From: Acanthopleura granulata
Taxonomy: Eukaryota; Mollusca; Polyplacophora; Chitonida; Chitonidae
Length of the DNA stretch: 64,000 nt
NCBI GenBank assembly: GCA_016165875.1
Contig: JABBOT010000010.1
Location: forward strand, 11,435,700 to 11,499,699
Direction: 5' to 3'
Every line of letters starts with the position of its first letter. The stretch's first letter is position 1. The translations under genes were made by a program, and so were the position numbers. Positions 25,901 through 37,900 of this stretch are shown here, one piece after another. The notes beneath the pieces were generated by a model. The model was not told the origin of the DNA, did no database searches, and worked only from the letters and a program-made list of their open reading frames with translations.

Positions 25901-28900
25901 AACGCAGCCATTCTGTCTGGGCTGTGACGTAATATTTCCAAGAGCGGAACAATCTTGTCACCTGATACTGTATTAGGCTGGAAGGGCTATGTTTATATAG
26001 TTATGGGTTATGCTTAAGTATATATGTCAATTTAGAACATAAAATCATCAAGAAACTTACTTCCGCCACAACACAATGGTCTGCAAAAATTGCCGTGTTG
26101 TTCACACATTGACTTGTTATAATTAAAACATGTAACATTAAAGCAGTGTGGTGTCCGTATGTGTTTACATGTTGCATTGACAGACAACTCTGAGCATTTA
26201 CATCAGAACATTTAGCAACCTGTAGATCGTCGTGGGTTTCCCCGGGCTCTGTCCGATTTCTTCCCACTATAATGCAGGCCGCAGTGGTAAAGGTGAAATA
26301 ATTTTGAGTACGGCATAAAAACCAGCCAAATAAATAAATAAATAAATAAAATAAATCTAATTTGCCAATCTCTGATAAGCCTAAATGTATGGGCGCCTTC
26401 AGATCCCCAGTCTCCAGCACAATACTCCAGACTTCAAACGAAGATAATTCAGCAACTAGTTCATAAAATTAAAGACAAATTTTTGCATTCAAGAGAGAAT
26501 TTTACAATCGTTTTAATGAACAGTACATCAGTCACGAGCTCAACATTTAACTTTATACAGCTTTCAAAAATCGGCAAAACATTTTAACTATTTTACACAG
26601 GAAAAAATTGTTAAATAGTTTCTTTTTCTGTGTTACAGAGTTTACAATCATCACCATCATTTCTGCTGATTTTGTTAGGATAAGATTTCGTAGGACGTAT
26701 TTGGTGTAAAATTTTATATTGAAAATCTCTTAATCTTGTATCCCAAGTACTTTGGAAAGAGATGAGAACGGATATTTCACATTAATGTCTTTAAGATGCG
26801 AAATTTGTTCCCATTTACACAGTATTTGTCTATCACAGTCACTTACGTTCAAAATGTCATAAAAAGCCGAATGCCTCCTTTCTGCTTCCATAGAAAGCTG
26901 TAGTACATAGTGTAGGCCAAACAAAGCACGTCTGTATTTAGTTTTGTATCAAGAAGCCATTGCTTTGGTATATCTTTAGCTAATTTATTGTTATCTAACA
27001 GAGGACTTTTTATTCCAGATTTGTCCTTAACGTCCTCAAAACGTGTAATATCACCATATATATGTATAATATCGGTTATATATATTATCTTATTTTATAC
27101 GAATATTAAATGTAGTACGGCAGCTTTTTTTTAAAATTTGAATTGAACCAAAAGTATTCATGTAATAGATTTCTCGGTGTTCTTCTAATGAAATTTTCCA
27201 CAAAAAACTTCCCAAGTTTTCAGCGTTTCAATACAACAAGAGGTTTTCATTGCCTCGCGTTAAGGATGATTTTAGCGCACCGACCTCCAGCGGTCTTCAG
27301 TTTATCGCAATGTTCAGGTGAAATGGAAATTGCTTTCCAGTTATCTTCTAATGAAATCATCCGTTTTATCCATGTTAATTTCAGACATTGGACAGAAGAC
27401 ATATGTTAGTGATCCTTAGACGCCGATAGACATAGTCTTTTGTTATTGTTGACCTCTTTGTTCTATCTGGTCCGTTGTTCCAAAAAAAATGTAGAGTAAA
27501 CGGTTAATTTCTTTTAGAACACACGGAGGGGGGGGGGGAGGGTAGTGATAAGAAAAGATGAATCATTTTGGAAAGTACCAAAGACTTGATCACAGTTATT
27601 TTACATAGGAGAGTGAGGCTTCTTAATCTCCATTTTTGTGAATGTAATTTTAATTCCTCTATTCTTGCTGCACAATTAATTATCCATATATTATTTAAAT
27701 CATTAGTTGATGACTGGATACTCAATAGGGTTTGTTCTTTCACCCAATCCAGCTTTACGCCCTGGTATAGCTTAAGATGGCTCTAGGGCAAAGAATCTAT
27801 TACGCTGCTTTTGTTTTTGTTTCTTTTTTCTATATTATATTTTAACCCTGAGTATTTCAAATATAAATTTGAACAATTAAGTGTTTATAATAAAGTGTTC
27901 TGGGATCCTTCCAGAATCAGTTTCGTGTTGTCAGTATATTAACTTATTTTATGTTCAGTTACGTGTATTGCTATGTCCCTTATTTTTCATTGTTTCTTAT
28001 CAAACTACCTAGAATATGACAGAGATGTACGATGAAATTGGATCTGCTTGTCTGCATCCCATACAAAGGCAAGGACAGCGCTGCTGATTTCATATCACGC
28101 CACCCACAAATAGATTCATCACATAAACAATCCAGACCATCTCGACGTGCTGAAGCATATTGCACCACATCATATAGCATGCCTCCCTGTGCAATCAAGG
28201 TCTCCGAAGTGGAAAAAGCAAGTAAAGACGATCCCACACTCCAACGTCTCATCAGCACCTTCTCGTGAAGGTAAGGTATCTGGCGAAAGACTAGCGTGTC
28301 ACTACAGATGACTTGGACTGTTCACCCATATTTGTGTGGACGCACCAAGAGCTCACCGTATCTGATCATGGTATTGTTCTCTGCGGGAAAAGGGTTGTCA
28401 TATCTGAACAGTTACAACAGCGAACAGTGCAACTAGCACACGAAGGTCACCAAGGTATAACCCCCACCAAGCAGTTACTGAGAGAAAAGGCGTAGTTTCC
28501 CGACATAGACAGTTTAATGGAATCACAAGTTGCTGACGACCTGGCTTGTCAAAAAGCAACCCTGGACCTTTGTGTATGACTAAATTATCAGAAGGACCCA
28601 CAAGTTTCCAATCACTTTTGAGGCCCGTTCTCTGATGAATCACTTCTTCTTGTGATAGTCGATGACTACTCCAGATATCCAATTGTGAAAATTGTGAAAC
28701 CTACCTCAGCCTCTTCTACGATTCCTGTTCTCGACAAGGTATTTTTTGAATTCGGAATTCTCATAACAGTGCAAAGGGACAATGGCCCATCCTTCCAAAG
28801 CAATGAATTTGCCAACGTTACCAAATATCTTTGCCTCCACTACCAATAGAGAAACTCCACTATGGTCTCAGGTAAACGGAGAAGCAGAAATGCTCAAGCA

Positions 28901-31900
28901 ACCACTGACAAAGCTATTCGTTCTACAGTCATTAAAACATGGAAACAGCAACTTTATGTATTCTTGACAAACTACCGTGCAACAAAACCTACTTATACAG
29001 GACATATCCCATCACAACTCTTCTTCACCCGTCCGTTACCTTCCAAACTTCCTGAACCTGTTTCATCTTCGAGCGTGAAAGATAAAGCTGTTCATAATTG
29101 TGACAGTAAGAAAAAGCATCACATGAAGGTCTATGCCGACGCACATATGAAGGTGATAACTGTGACATTCCCACCTGAAGATACCGGTCAAGTACGAAAA
29201 TGCCAGAAAAAACCGTGCACAGTGACAAAAGTCTATGACAGTGTGATCACCCCTGAACAAAACTCAGCGATCAGAAATCGATCAATGCTTCCAAGTTTTG
29301 AGGAAGCACAGCGACTAACCTTTACTTCGATCACCCCTCTAATAACTTCGTTCCGTAATGTGGTTAAGAAAATGCCATCATTTGTTGGAACTCAAACATT
29401 TGAAGAGTACCCATACCAGAATTGGTGAAACTTATTGATTTACAAATGAACAAAAGCACCCCTTCTTCAAGCTCAACGCATGACAATATATAAAATATTG
29501 AAAAGCAGGGCCATATTAATATGTCTAATACTAAATAAATCTAAATCTGATGATAATTCTAGTAATCAAGGAAGTCGTAAATTCACTGACCCTTCAGGCC
29601 GTCTGTCTAAACTCTTAACTAAAATGGTCTCAGTATACACCCATAAAGCCTTTTAGTATTATATGTTGTGTATCTGTAGAGCCACAGAGACTCGAAGGTT
29701 CTGCATGGTTTATGTGAGTGTTCCTTCCCTCTGTATAGGCTTAATGTAACTTTTGGTGCGCCCGATTGTGAGAACGTATCTAAAGTTCTACTTACCGAAC
29801 ACAAAACACTGAACAGAAGGCTTTGACAGCTAAAATCTTTATTATATATCACTAAGCATAACACAGACCAATGATGATCTGCTCTTTAAGTAAAAGTAAA
29901 AGGTTTAAATTTATGTAGGTTTCTATTTGAGATATAAGATACAACATCACAAAGACGTTGTCCTCATTGAGCACTACGTCATCATTGCTGTAAGACAAAG
30001 AAACTTTAACAAGACTAGAAACCTTCGGTCGGACTCCGATTTTTAAATATGTATAGTGTAATTTGGTTTAATACTGAGGGAGCTCTACCTATTTAGGGGA
30101 ATAATAACAAATACAAAGCCTTTAGAAACTCACAAGGAGTAACGCAACCAATTACTCATGGTTTTCAGAGTGTGAACATTTTATCAGGATTTATATGGTT
30201 AACCCTGGTGTGTTCCTTGATCAGTTTCAGCTTAGTTTGCATCTTTTTTGTCACAATTTTAAACTTATGTGCAAACAGGTTTTTTTCTCTGCTTTAAATA
30301 TTATTTTTTCTAACTAGAAAATTCATGAGAGACATGTAGTTTTATAAAATCTTGCTTACATCGGCTTGTAACTTAGCATGACGTCAGTTTTATACGATAG
30401 ATCTATGGCAGAAGGTTCCATGACTTGAATGTCAACAGTGGAATGTTGATTAAGGGCGATTAGCTCCTGTCCTTTGCTATTTCTCCCATCAAATTAGGCA
30501 ATGAGTCTTGATTCTCTGGGAATCTAAATAAGTAATTTTATCCATCCTCTCCAATCAGCAGTGGTCTACGACTATGTGTCTTACTTATTTTATGACAAAT
30601 AACTTCAAAACCTGGTTGGCTTTAACTTTGTTGTCATAGTATATAGGGTATAGCTGTACAGCAAGCTGGCTAAAACTGTTGTCTTACGTATGATAAAGAT
30701 AAATATGTCTACTTGTGTTTGCAAAACATCGGGGTAAGAATTATAAGAATATAATATTACCAGAGTTTAGCTCCATTTTGGTCAATATAGGTCAATCATT
30801 TCAATAATCAAGCCAATGAGTGTCAAACAGGTTAAAATATAGCTTATATGTGAGGTATATACATTGTCATGAGAGACAGAATTTAAACAGACAAACAAAT
30901 TCTTATCATGTATTGTCTTAAATAACAGGATTTAATAAACATATGTAATTGTGTTTGATTACCCAGAGGCTAGGTGGTCTAAAGCGTGGGCTCTAACACC
31001 ACAGTGCAGCCTATATTACAATGTGGTTACAGCTTTCTTTCACCGCTAATCCCCTCGGTATACACCTCTTTGTAATGCAACAACTAACCTCAGCCTTCTC
31101 TAAGATGCCGAAAAGGTGCTATTTTACATAAACGCCCTTTCAACTTTCCGTTGACCGCCTTGTAAGACTAAAGGCGTTGCCCGGAGTTTATTAGGGTGTC
31201 GAAAGAGTGTTTTTGTCAGCTAATGCTCTGTTAACAATAAATGAGCACCTGTTTAACTCCATCACTATGCCTTTGTCAGCTTTGACGTGTGGTATGAGCG
31301 CCAAAGTCTACACGGTAAACAAGGATATGTTTGATGCCGTACTGCGCATCACATCCAACAAACTAGGGAGAACTGCTCCCATCCAGGATAAAAATGTGTG
31401 TTAGGCGAGAATGCCCAACACGGTATCTTGTTAAAATGACTTGGTCTCTACGAAACATTCCAAGAGTATAAGAATTATAACCAATGACATGATGAATGGC
31501 ATGAAGTTTGTTATCGACCTGCAGGTCCCATTCATCCTGCTAAAGACGAAGAATGTATTTAAGAATATTAGAGTTAAAATCAGTATAAGGAATTTTAATC
31601 ATAGATGCGGGTTATTGAGGGCAGCTTTCCCCGCCCTGTCTACGACTGTAATTCCATGGATACCGATATGACTCGGTATCCAACATAATATATTTACCTC
31701 TTTTAATTTATTTTCTATGTAAGGATAATATTTCAAGGACCAACGGATTTTCTAATTTATTATTCCCTATTCCCAAAAGGCAAGGAAGCGAGTCACTGCA
31801 TATATCATAGCTTTCAGAGCATATCCAGAAGAAACATATGATACGAACCAGATGTATAGTTCTCGCCTCGGCAGAGAATATTGAAGATGAGCATGGCAGA

Positions 31901-34900
31901 CGAATAGAAGTGACTCGCTGTTCCAAAACAGCCGCAGACGCAACCCTGGCCCCATCCTCTGACCCGTCAGTGTACATAAATTTATAATCCGGATAATTAG
32001 CCTGAACTTCAGCGAAACTTTGCTGAATTATAAAAGGATTTGTATCGGATTTCTTTTGTTGACATGGATCAAATAGTAATTTAAGTTGTGCGAGACTGCG
32101 GAAAAGAAACCGGAGCTATGTCCTCCAGCTTGATGCTAGCTTTCACAATATGGTCCAGAACACGAAGACCAAAGCAAGGAATCCTGTCAGGACATTTATT
32201 ATATTTATCTACGTATGATGGATTAAAAACACAGTCGCAGGCAGGGTTTGCTGGGTGGCTTTAAGCTTTGTAGCCTATTTAAGACTGAGTTTTATACGCT
32301 TGTGATATACAGAAGGCTCATTAGCCTCTATGTATAAACTCTCTACTTGTGAGGTTCTAAAGGCACCAAGACTGAGCCGCAAACCTTGGTGATGGACCGG
32401 ATCCAACATTTTAAGATATGTTTTCTTTGCGGAACAATAAATGATGGACAGATAGTATAATTTAGACCTCAATAGAGAACGATATAAATGAAGTAAAACT
32501 GATCTGTCAGCAACCCAATCGGTGCTAGACACGACCTTAATTATATCGAGAGCATTTGCACATTTACTTTAAGCATTTTTATATGGGGTACAAAAGTTAA
32601 TTTCTGGTCAAATGTCACCCCTAAAAATTTATTTTCCCCAACAATCATGACTGGTTCACCACAAAATTTAAGCTCGGGGTCTAAATAAAGTTTTCGTTTA
32701 TTGCTGAAATGCATACCGACGGTTTTAGACGAAGAAAACTTAAAACCGTTAATTACTGCCCATTTCTGAGAAAAAGCTGCAGTTGTCCCTCAATGTTATT
32801 CATATTTTTAGCACGGTGGCATATCAGGGAATCATCTACATATAATGAACCCTCAGTGCCAGATGTTAATGTCTTAGCCAAGCCATTAATTTTAATGCTA
32901 AGCAGTGTTAGTGAAAGAATACTGCCCTGGGGCACACCCATCTCCTGCTCATGAGAGTCAGAAAGAATGGGCTCCGCCCGAATCTTAAACTGACGATCAG
33001 ATATAAATACAGATATAAATAGAGGAAAGCGACCTTTTAAACCCATGTCAGAATGGTCTTTTACAATATTAGATTTCCACCTCTTGCCTTAGGCCTTTTG
33101 AGGTCGAAAAATATTTATGTTCATTATTAATAAAACCATTACGAGTAAAGGTTTCAAATCGAACAAGGTGATCTAGAGTAGATCGATAATATTACATATA
33201 TATATATATATATATATGGTAAAAGCTTGTTCATTGAAGATTGAAGAGGAGACTCGCTTTTCCAAGACAGGCGCAGCCGCAGCCATTTCCACTTCGAACA
33301 CGAAGACAAAACGAGGGAATCTTGTTGGGACATTTATTATATTTATCTTCATATAATAACAGTCGTAGGCAGGTTTTGTCGGGTAAACTTTTAGCTTTGT
33401 AGGGCATTGAAAGCATAGTTTAATACGCCTGTGACATAAAGAATGCTCATTAGTCTCGACGTATAAATTTCTACTGGTGAAGTTTTAAATGCATCAAGGC
33501 TGAGCCTCAAACCTTGGTGAGGGACGGAATCCAGCATTTTAAGATAATATTTCCTTGCGGAACCGTAAATAATGGAACTATAGTCCAACTTAGGCCTCAC
33601 CAGAGAACGATATAAATTCAATAAAACAGATCGGTCGGCAGCCTTTGTGCATCTATCTTTAAGGATTTTAAAATGAGGTATAAAAGATAATGAGCTATAA
33701 AAAACAACCCCTAAAAATTTTTTTCTCCTGCAATCTTGACTTGCTCACCACAGAATTTAATTTCAAAGTCCAAATGAACTTTCCGTTTATAGCAAAAATG
33801 CATAACCCCGGTTTTACACGTAGAAAACTTAAAACCGTGGCAACTGCCCATTTCAACTGCCCATTAGACGAAGCTGCGGTTTCCGCTCGGTGTTATTAAT
33901 ATTTTTACCACTGTAACACATGACGAAATCATCTACATATAAAGAATTCTCTGTGCCAGCTGTAAGGGTTTTAGTCGTACTATTTATTTTGATTCCAAAC
34001 TGCGTATGAGACAGAATACTGCCCTGGGATACACCCATTTCTTGCTCGTGAGATCCTGAACGAGTGGACCCCACCCGTACCTTGAATTGATGATCAGATA
34101 AAAGTTCAGATATGAGTAGTGGTAAGGGATCATTTAAAGCCATATCACAAAGGTCTTTTAAAATGCCATACTTCCATGCGGTATCGTAGGCCTTTTCGGG
34201 GTCGAAAAATATCGACACCAGATGATTTTGACGAAAACCACATTGAATAAGAGCTTGCTGGTTTAAAGACACCAAACAAGTCTATCGTTAATCATCCGTT
34301 CCATAATCTTACAGACACAGTTGGTAAGAGCTATGGGACGGTAATTATTTAGATCACTATGATCCTTATCCGAATTAGGGACCGGGATAACATACGCCTC
34401 CCTACATGATGGCGGGAAATGACCAGTTATCCAAATATCATTAATATCGTCTCTTGGCATTAAGTAATCTACTAGACCTAGCTGTAAAAATAAGATCATG
34501 GTTTAAATTATTGTTATTAGGACGATAATTAAAATTTCCCTCTCCTTTTTTATCGTCCTTAAAGGCCTTACGACAGTCATGATCGTAACAGGGTTAACTT
34601 CGGGATTTATAATTATTCTAAGTCTTAGGGATGGTTTTATCAGCTGCTGTTAATTGAGTAATTTATTTATTTATTTATTTGATTGCTATTTTACGCCGTA
34701 CTCAAGAATATTTCACTTGCTACGGCGGCAGCCAGCATTACGGTGGGAGAAAACCGGGCAGAGCCCGGGGGAAACCCTCGACCATCCAGGTTGCGGCAGA
34801 CCTTCCCCCGTACGGACGGAGAGGAAGCCAGCATGAGCTGGACTTGAACTCGCAGCCACAGCATGATGAGGGCGGCTTCGGGTCCTCGCGCTACAAGAGC

Positions 34901-37900
34901 GCGCTAACTGACTGAGCCACGGAGGCCCCCCTGCTGTTAATATAAGTTCATTAAATTTTAACAAACGATCATCCGAAGCATTCAGATTCTCTAAAGTGAT
35001 GTCACCCTCACAGAACATCTCAAATGCCATCCAATATACTTTATCGAACTTCCACCTAGCTACAATCTCTAAGGAATTTGAAGTGCTCTAGGAGAGTAGG
35101 AAAATCGTCACCACCACAAAGACTACCTTCCAAGAAAAATCCGGGAAATTTCATCAGAACATGAACAATTACCTGGATGTAAATAGGCATTAGAACCATC
35201 ATTGAAATAAGATTTATAACTTTAGATAAGAAATCTTCTACTGTTTTGCCCTTAAAATTCATATTATTACTACCCCATAATTATGACTTGGCTGTTGGTC
35301 TTTTAAATTATGCAGCTGCGAAAATGACACGGAAGAATGATGAGGAATATAAACTGAACATAAAGTGATTGTGTCTGATAAGAAAACACGAAGGGCAACA
35401 GCCTAAAGCTCAGTATGGAGAGGAACACGGCTTTGATTTATATTATTACCCACGAAAACAAAGGATCCGCCACAAGCTCATTCTTCATGGTTAGATTAAA
35501 TGTTATAAATTGTATAATTTATAAGTGATATTTTCACTGTATACTTTTTGTCTTAAGTAAGACATTATGGAGAGAGGCATATAGGTGACCTATGCTTGGA
35601 CCGTGGACGACCCTTTTTGGGAGATCTACTAGGTAATCTCCCAGGTGCAGATGATGTATCCATTACGTTTGCACCGGGTGTTGAACGATAAAAGTCTTCC
35701 AGCGATCCAGACTTATTAAAAGTGTGGATAGGGTCCGTGGTGGCCTACGAGGGACGTCCCAACGGGACACTAGGTTTATCCCTTTTATTATTTTTGTCAG
35801 ATTTACATTTATCAGCCACTGCTTTCTGTGAAACTTCTACGGGTTTATAGGATTTCGATTTATTTACCCATTGTCTGTGGTCAGGTGAAGAAACAGCAGA
35901 AGACTCAGGTATTATAGCAGGATTTTAATGAGATTTATGTCGGTTTATGATAATGAACCAGTTTCTGTGGCTGCTCTGTACCAATTGGCCAACTGAATGA
36001 TGTTTGAACCCCTACCGAAACGGAGGGTTCTTGACAACATTGGAATATGCAGATTTAGCAGGGCCATTCGAGGCAGAGTCCAGACGTCTGGCTTTTTGAT
36101 ACCATATTTTATTTTTACATTTAAGTGTTGGGATATTTCTTTCTTGAAGACAGCACAATCCTTGGAAGAGGCCATTGGGCTCCGCTCTAATTGAAACATT
36201 TTATCGGGTTTGTGCACTCGAAGCTCTTGCGACCCGCTTCCGCACATCTGAAACAGACCAGTTGATTAAGGCATTGACCGTTGCAAGGGCGAAACCCAGA
36301 CACACAGGGTTGGGTTAGGTATAACTAATTCTACTCGTACACTATGCGACTCGATAAATATCGGTTTTGGGAGAGATGGTTTATTAAATGTTGCGAGATA
36401 GGTATTTGTTTTAATAAGGTTACCATCTCTCGTAATTGGAAAACGTATGACGTTTACTACGTTCCTCTGTTATTTCTTGTTCTGTCACGTCGATAAGGTT
36501 CTGATATCGGTCACGGATAATGCCGTGAGAGAAGTTCAAGGTATTACGTGGGGCAACGGAAACAATCTGTTCCCCAATATTTTTAATTTTCAGTAAATTA
36601 ATAAATTGTTGTTTTCTAAAACATTCGATGAAACTTTTACCGGATTTCATTTTTTAAACTTGTTTCAGAGATCGTGCGTAACTCTGCAATGACTTTTTAA
36701 AAACATAAACTGATTAATTTTCATTTTTGTTTGATATCACTAGAAAGGATTCTATATCTAGTGGTATCTCGTGTTTGCCTTATCCAAGATGAAGGCCTTA
36801 ATTTTTGACTCGGGTTCATCTTCACCTTTCCTTGAAAGTAACAAAAAGATAGCTCAATTTTCCAGTACAAAATCTGTTTCAGTAAGCGCTTAATTTTTTG
36901 TCATTATCACACCAGTTGGTGCCGACTGAGAGGAAGATGGCTTATTGATCAGAGTGAGCCCTCCGACCACCTGTCTTTGGGTTGTGGTCAGTTCGGCCAG
37001 GTTATTTGTGATCAGTCCTACCCTAAATAAGTTGGTCGAAATTAAACTTGGTCGATTCAACCAAAAGAATTTTAACCGAGAGAGCGACCCAAACATTTAT
37101 GGTCGGTGACGTCTGCACCAAGTTTGTTTCGGTCAACACTGACCAAATCCTTCGATCAGTTCAAATAATAATTAACTCCCGATTCCATATTGAAAACCGA
37201 TCATCGTATTTATGGACCGGCGTGACCGATTGATCGGATCTGGCCCTTCCGTGGCCCAAATCTGAAAAAGTAAGGACCGGAGAGGAGTGTTGACCGTGAG
37301 GGAATAGCAAGACCAGCCCGCCCTCGGCCACCACGATCCAGTCCTCCTCCAACGCTGGTCGCAACTCACGGGAAGCAGGTTACCCATTTTAGTCGCCTTG
37401 TTCGACAAACCCGGGGAGGCTGTGGAACTATTCTATTCACCGTGGATCTCACGGAGGCATGTTTTTCGAATAAGGAAAAAAAAGTGGTGCTAATTTCAGT
37501 CCGCTATTCGTGCAATCGGCAGAGGCCTGGGATGAAAACGTGTCCGTATTTTAAGTTACTGTCCTCAGAGAAACCGAGAAGAGACGAATTTTAATTCCCA
37601 GTATCAAATAAAATCACTCACAAGACACGAATATTTTATATGTCACCCTTCGCGAGGCCGTGAAGGTCACAGATTTTAACTCTGGGGTCGCCAAAATCTA
37701 GGGATCTAATGGATACTATGAGCCAACATAATTCAAATGTCCGACTTCACTCTTAGGTTCTGTGTTGACATTATGGCTAGCGATGCTGTAATGCGACATT
37801 TTAGGCACATACGAACACTGTATGCAAGCTTTGTGATATTTAGAATTTTAAGTGAGTTTTGTATTTTAGGTGGTCTTCGAGGCGATCGTGTGCTTTTAGT

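Larger units (their letters stand above)
31280..33190 (-). mobile_element. LINE (I/Nimb-like), 3' half: RT palm to 3' end
   Basis: Minus strand, from 33190 down: RT palm (MGLKGRFPLFISVFISDRQF, EMGVPQGSILS, then SLYVDDSLICH with catalytic YVDD at 32831-32842), thumb (32700-32275: STDWVADRSVLLHLYRSLLR, MLDPVHHQGLRLSLGAFRTS), pre-RNase H, RNase H (31980-31700) and the ORF2 end (31430-31290). It is one of the best-preserved catalytic cores in the window, but it still has frameshifts. Its upstream end is a (TA)n run at 33192-33218, where another minus copy begins. Confidence 0.85.
33220..37460 (-). mobile_element. LINE (I/Nimb-like), long minus copy from 5' UTR to RT thumb
   Basis: Minus strand, from 37460 down: 5' UTR (37150-37460), a foreign stretch (about 36890-37150), ORF1 start (36760-36420: NTLNFSHGIIRDRYQNLIDV), ORF1 knuckle region (36300-35945), ORF1 C-terminus (35770-35590), endonuclease (35560-35050), RT N-terminus interrupted by a SINE at 34655-34930, RT palm (34499-33853, with SLYVDDFVMC and YVDD at 33928-33939), thumb (33620-33391), ending near 33220. 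At 4.2 kb it is one of the longest copies. RNase H is missing. Confidence 0.85.

Noticed and set aside
28020..31200. Complete LTR retrotransposon around the gypsy integrase
   Set aside because: No long terminal repeats, gag, protease or reverse transcriptase could be found on either side.
34654..34915. Several overlapping frames on both strands, including a 105-residue minus frame
   Set aside because: They translate the SINE and its LINE flanks.
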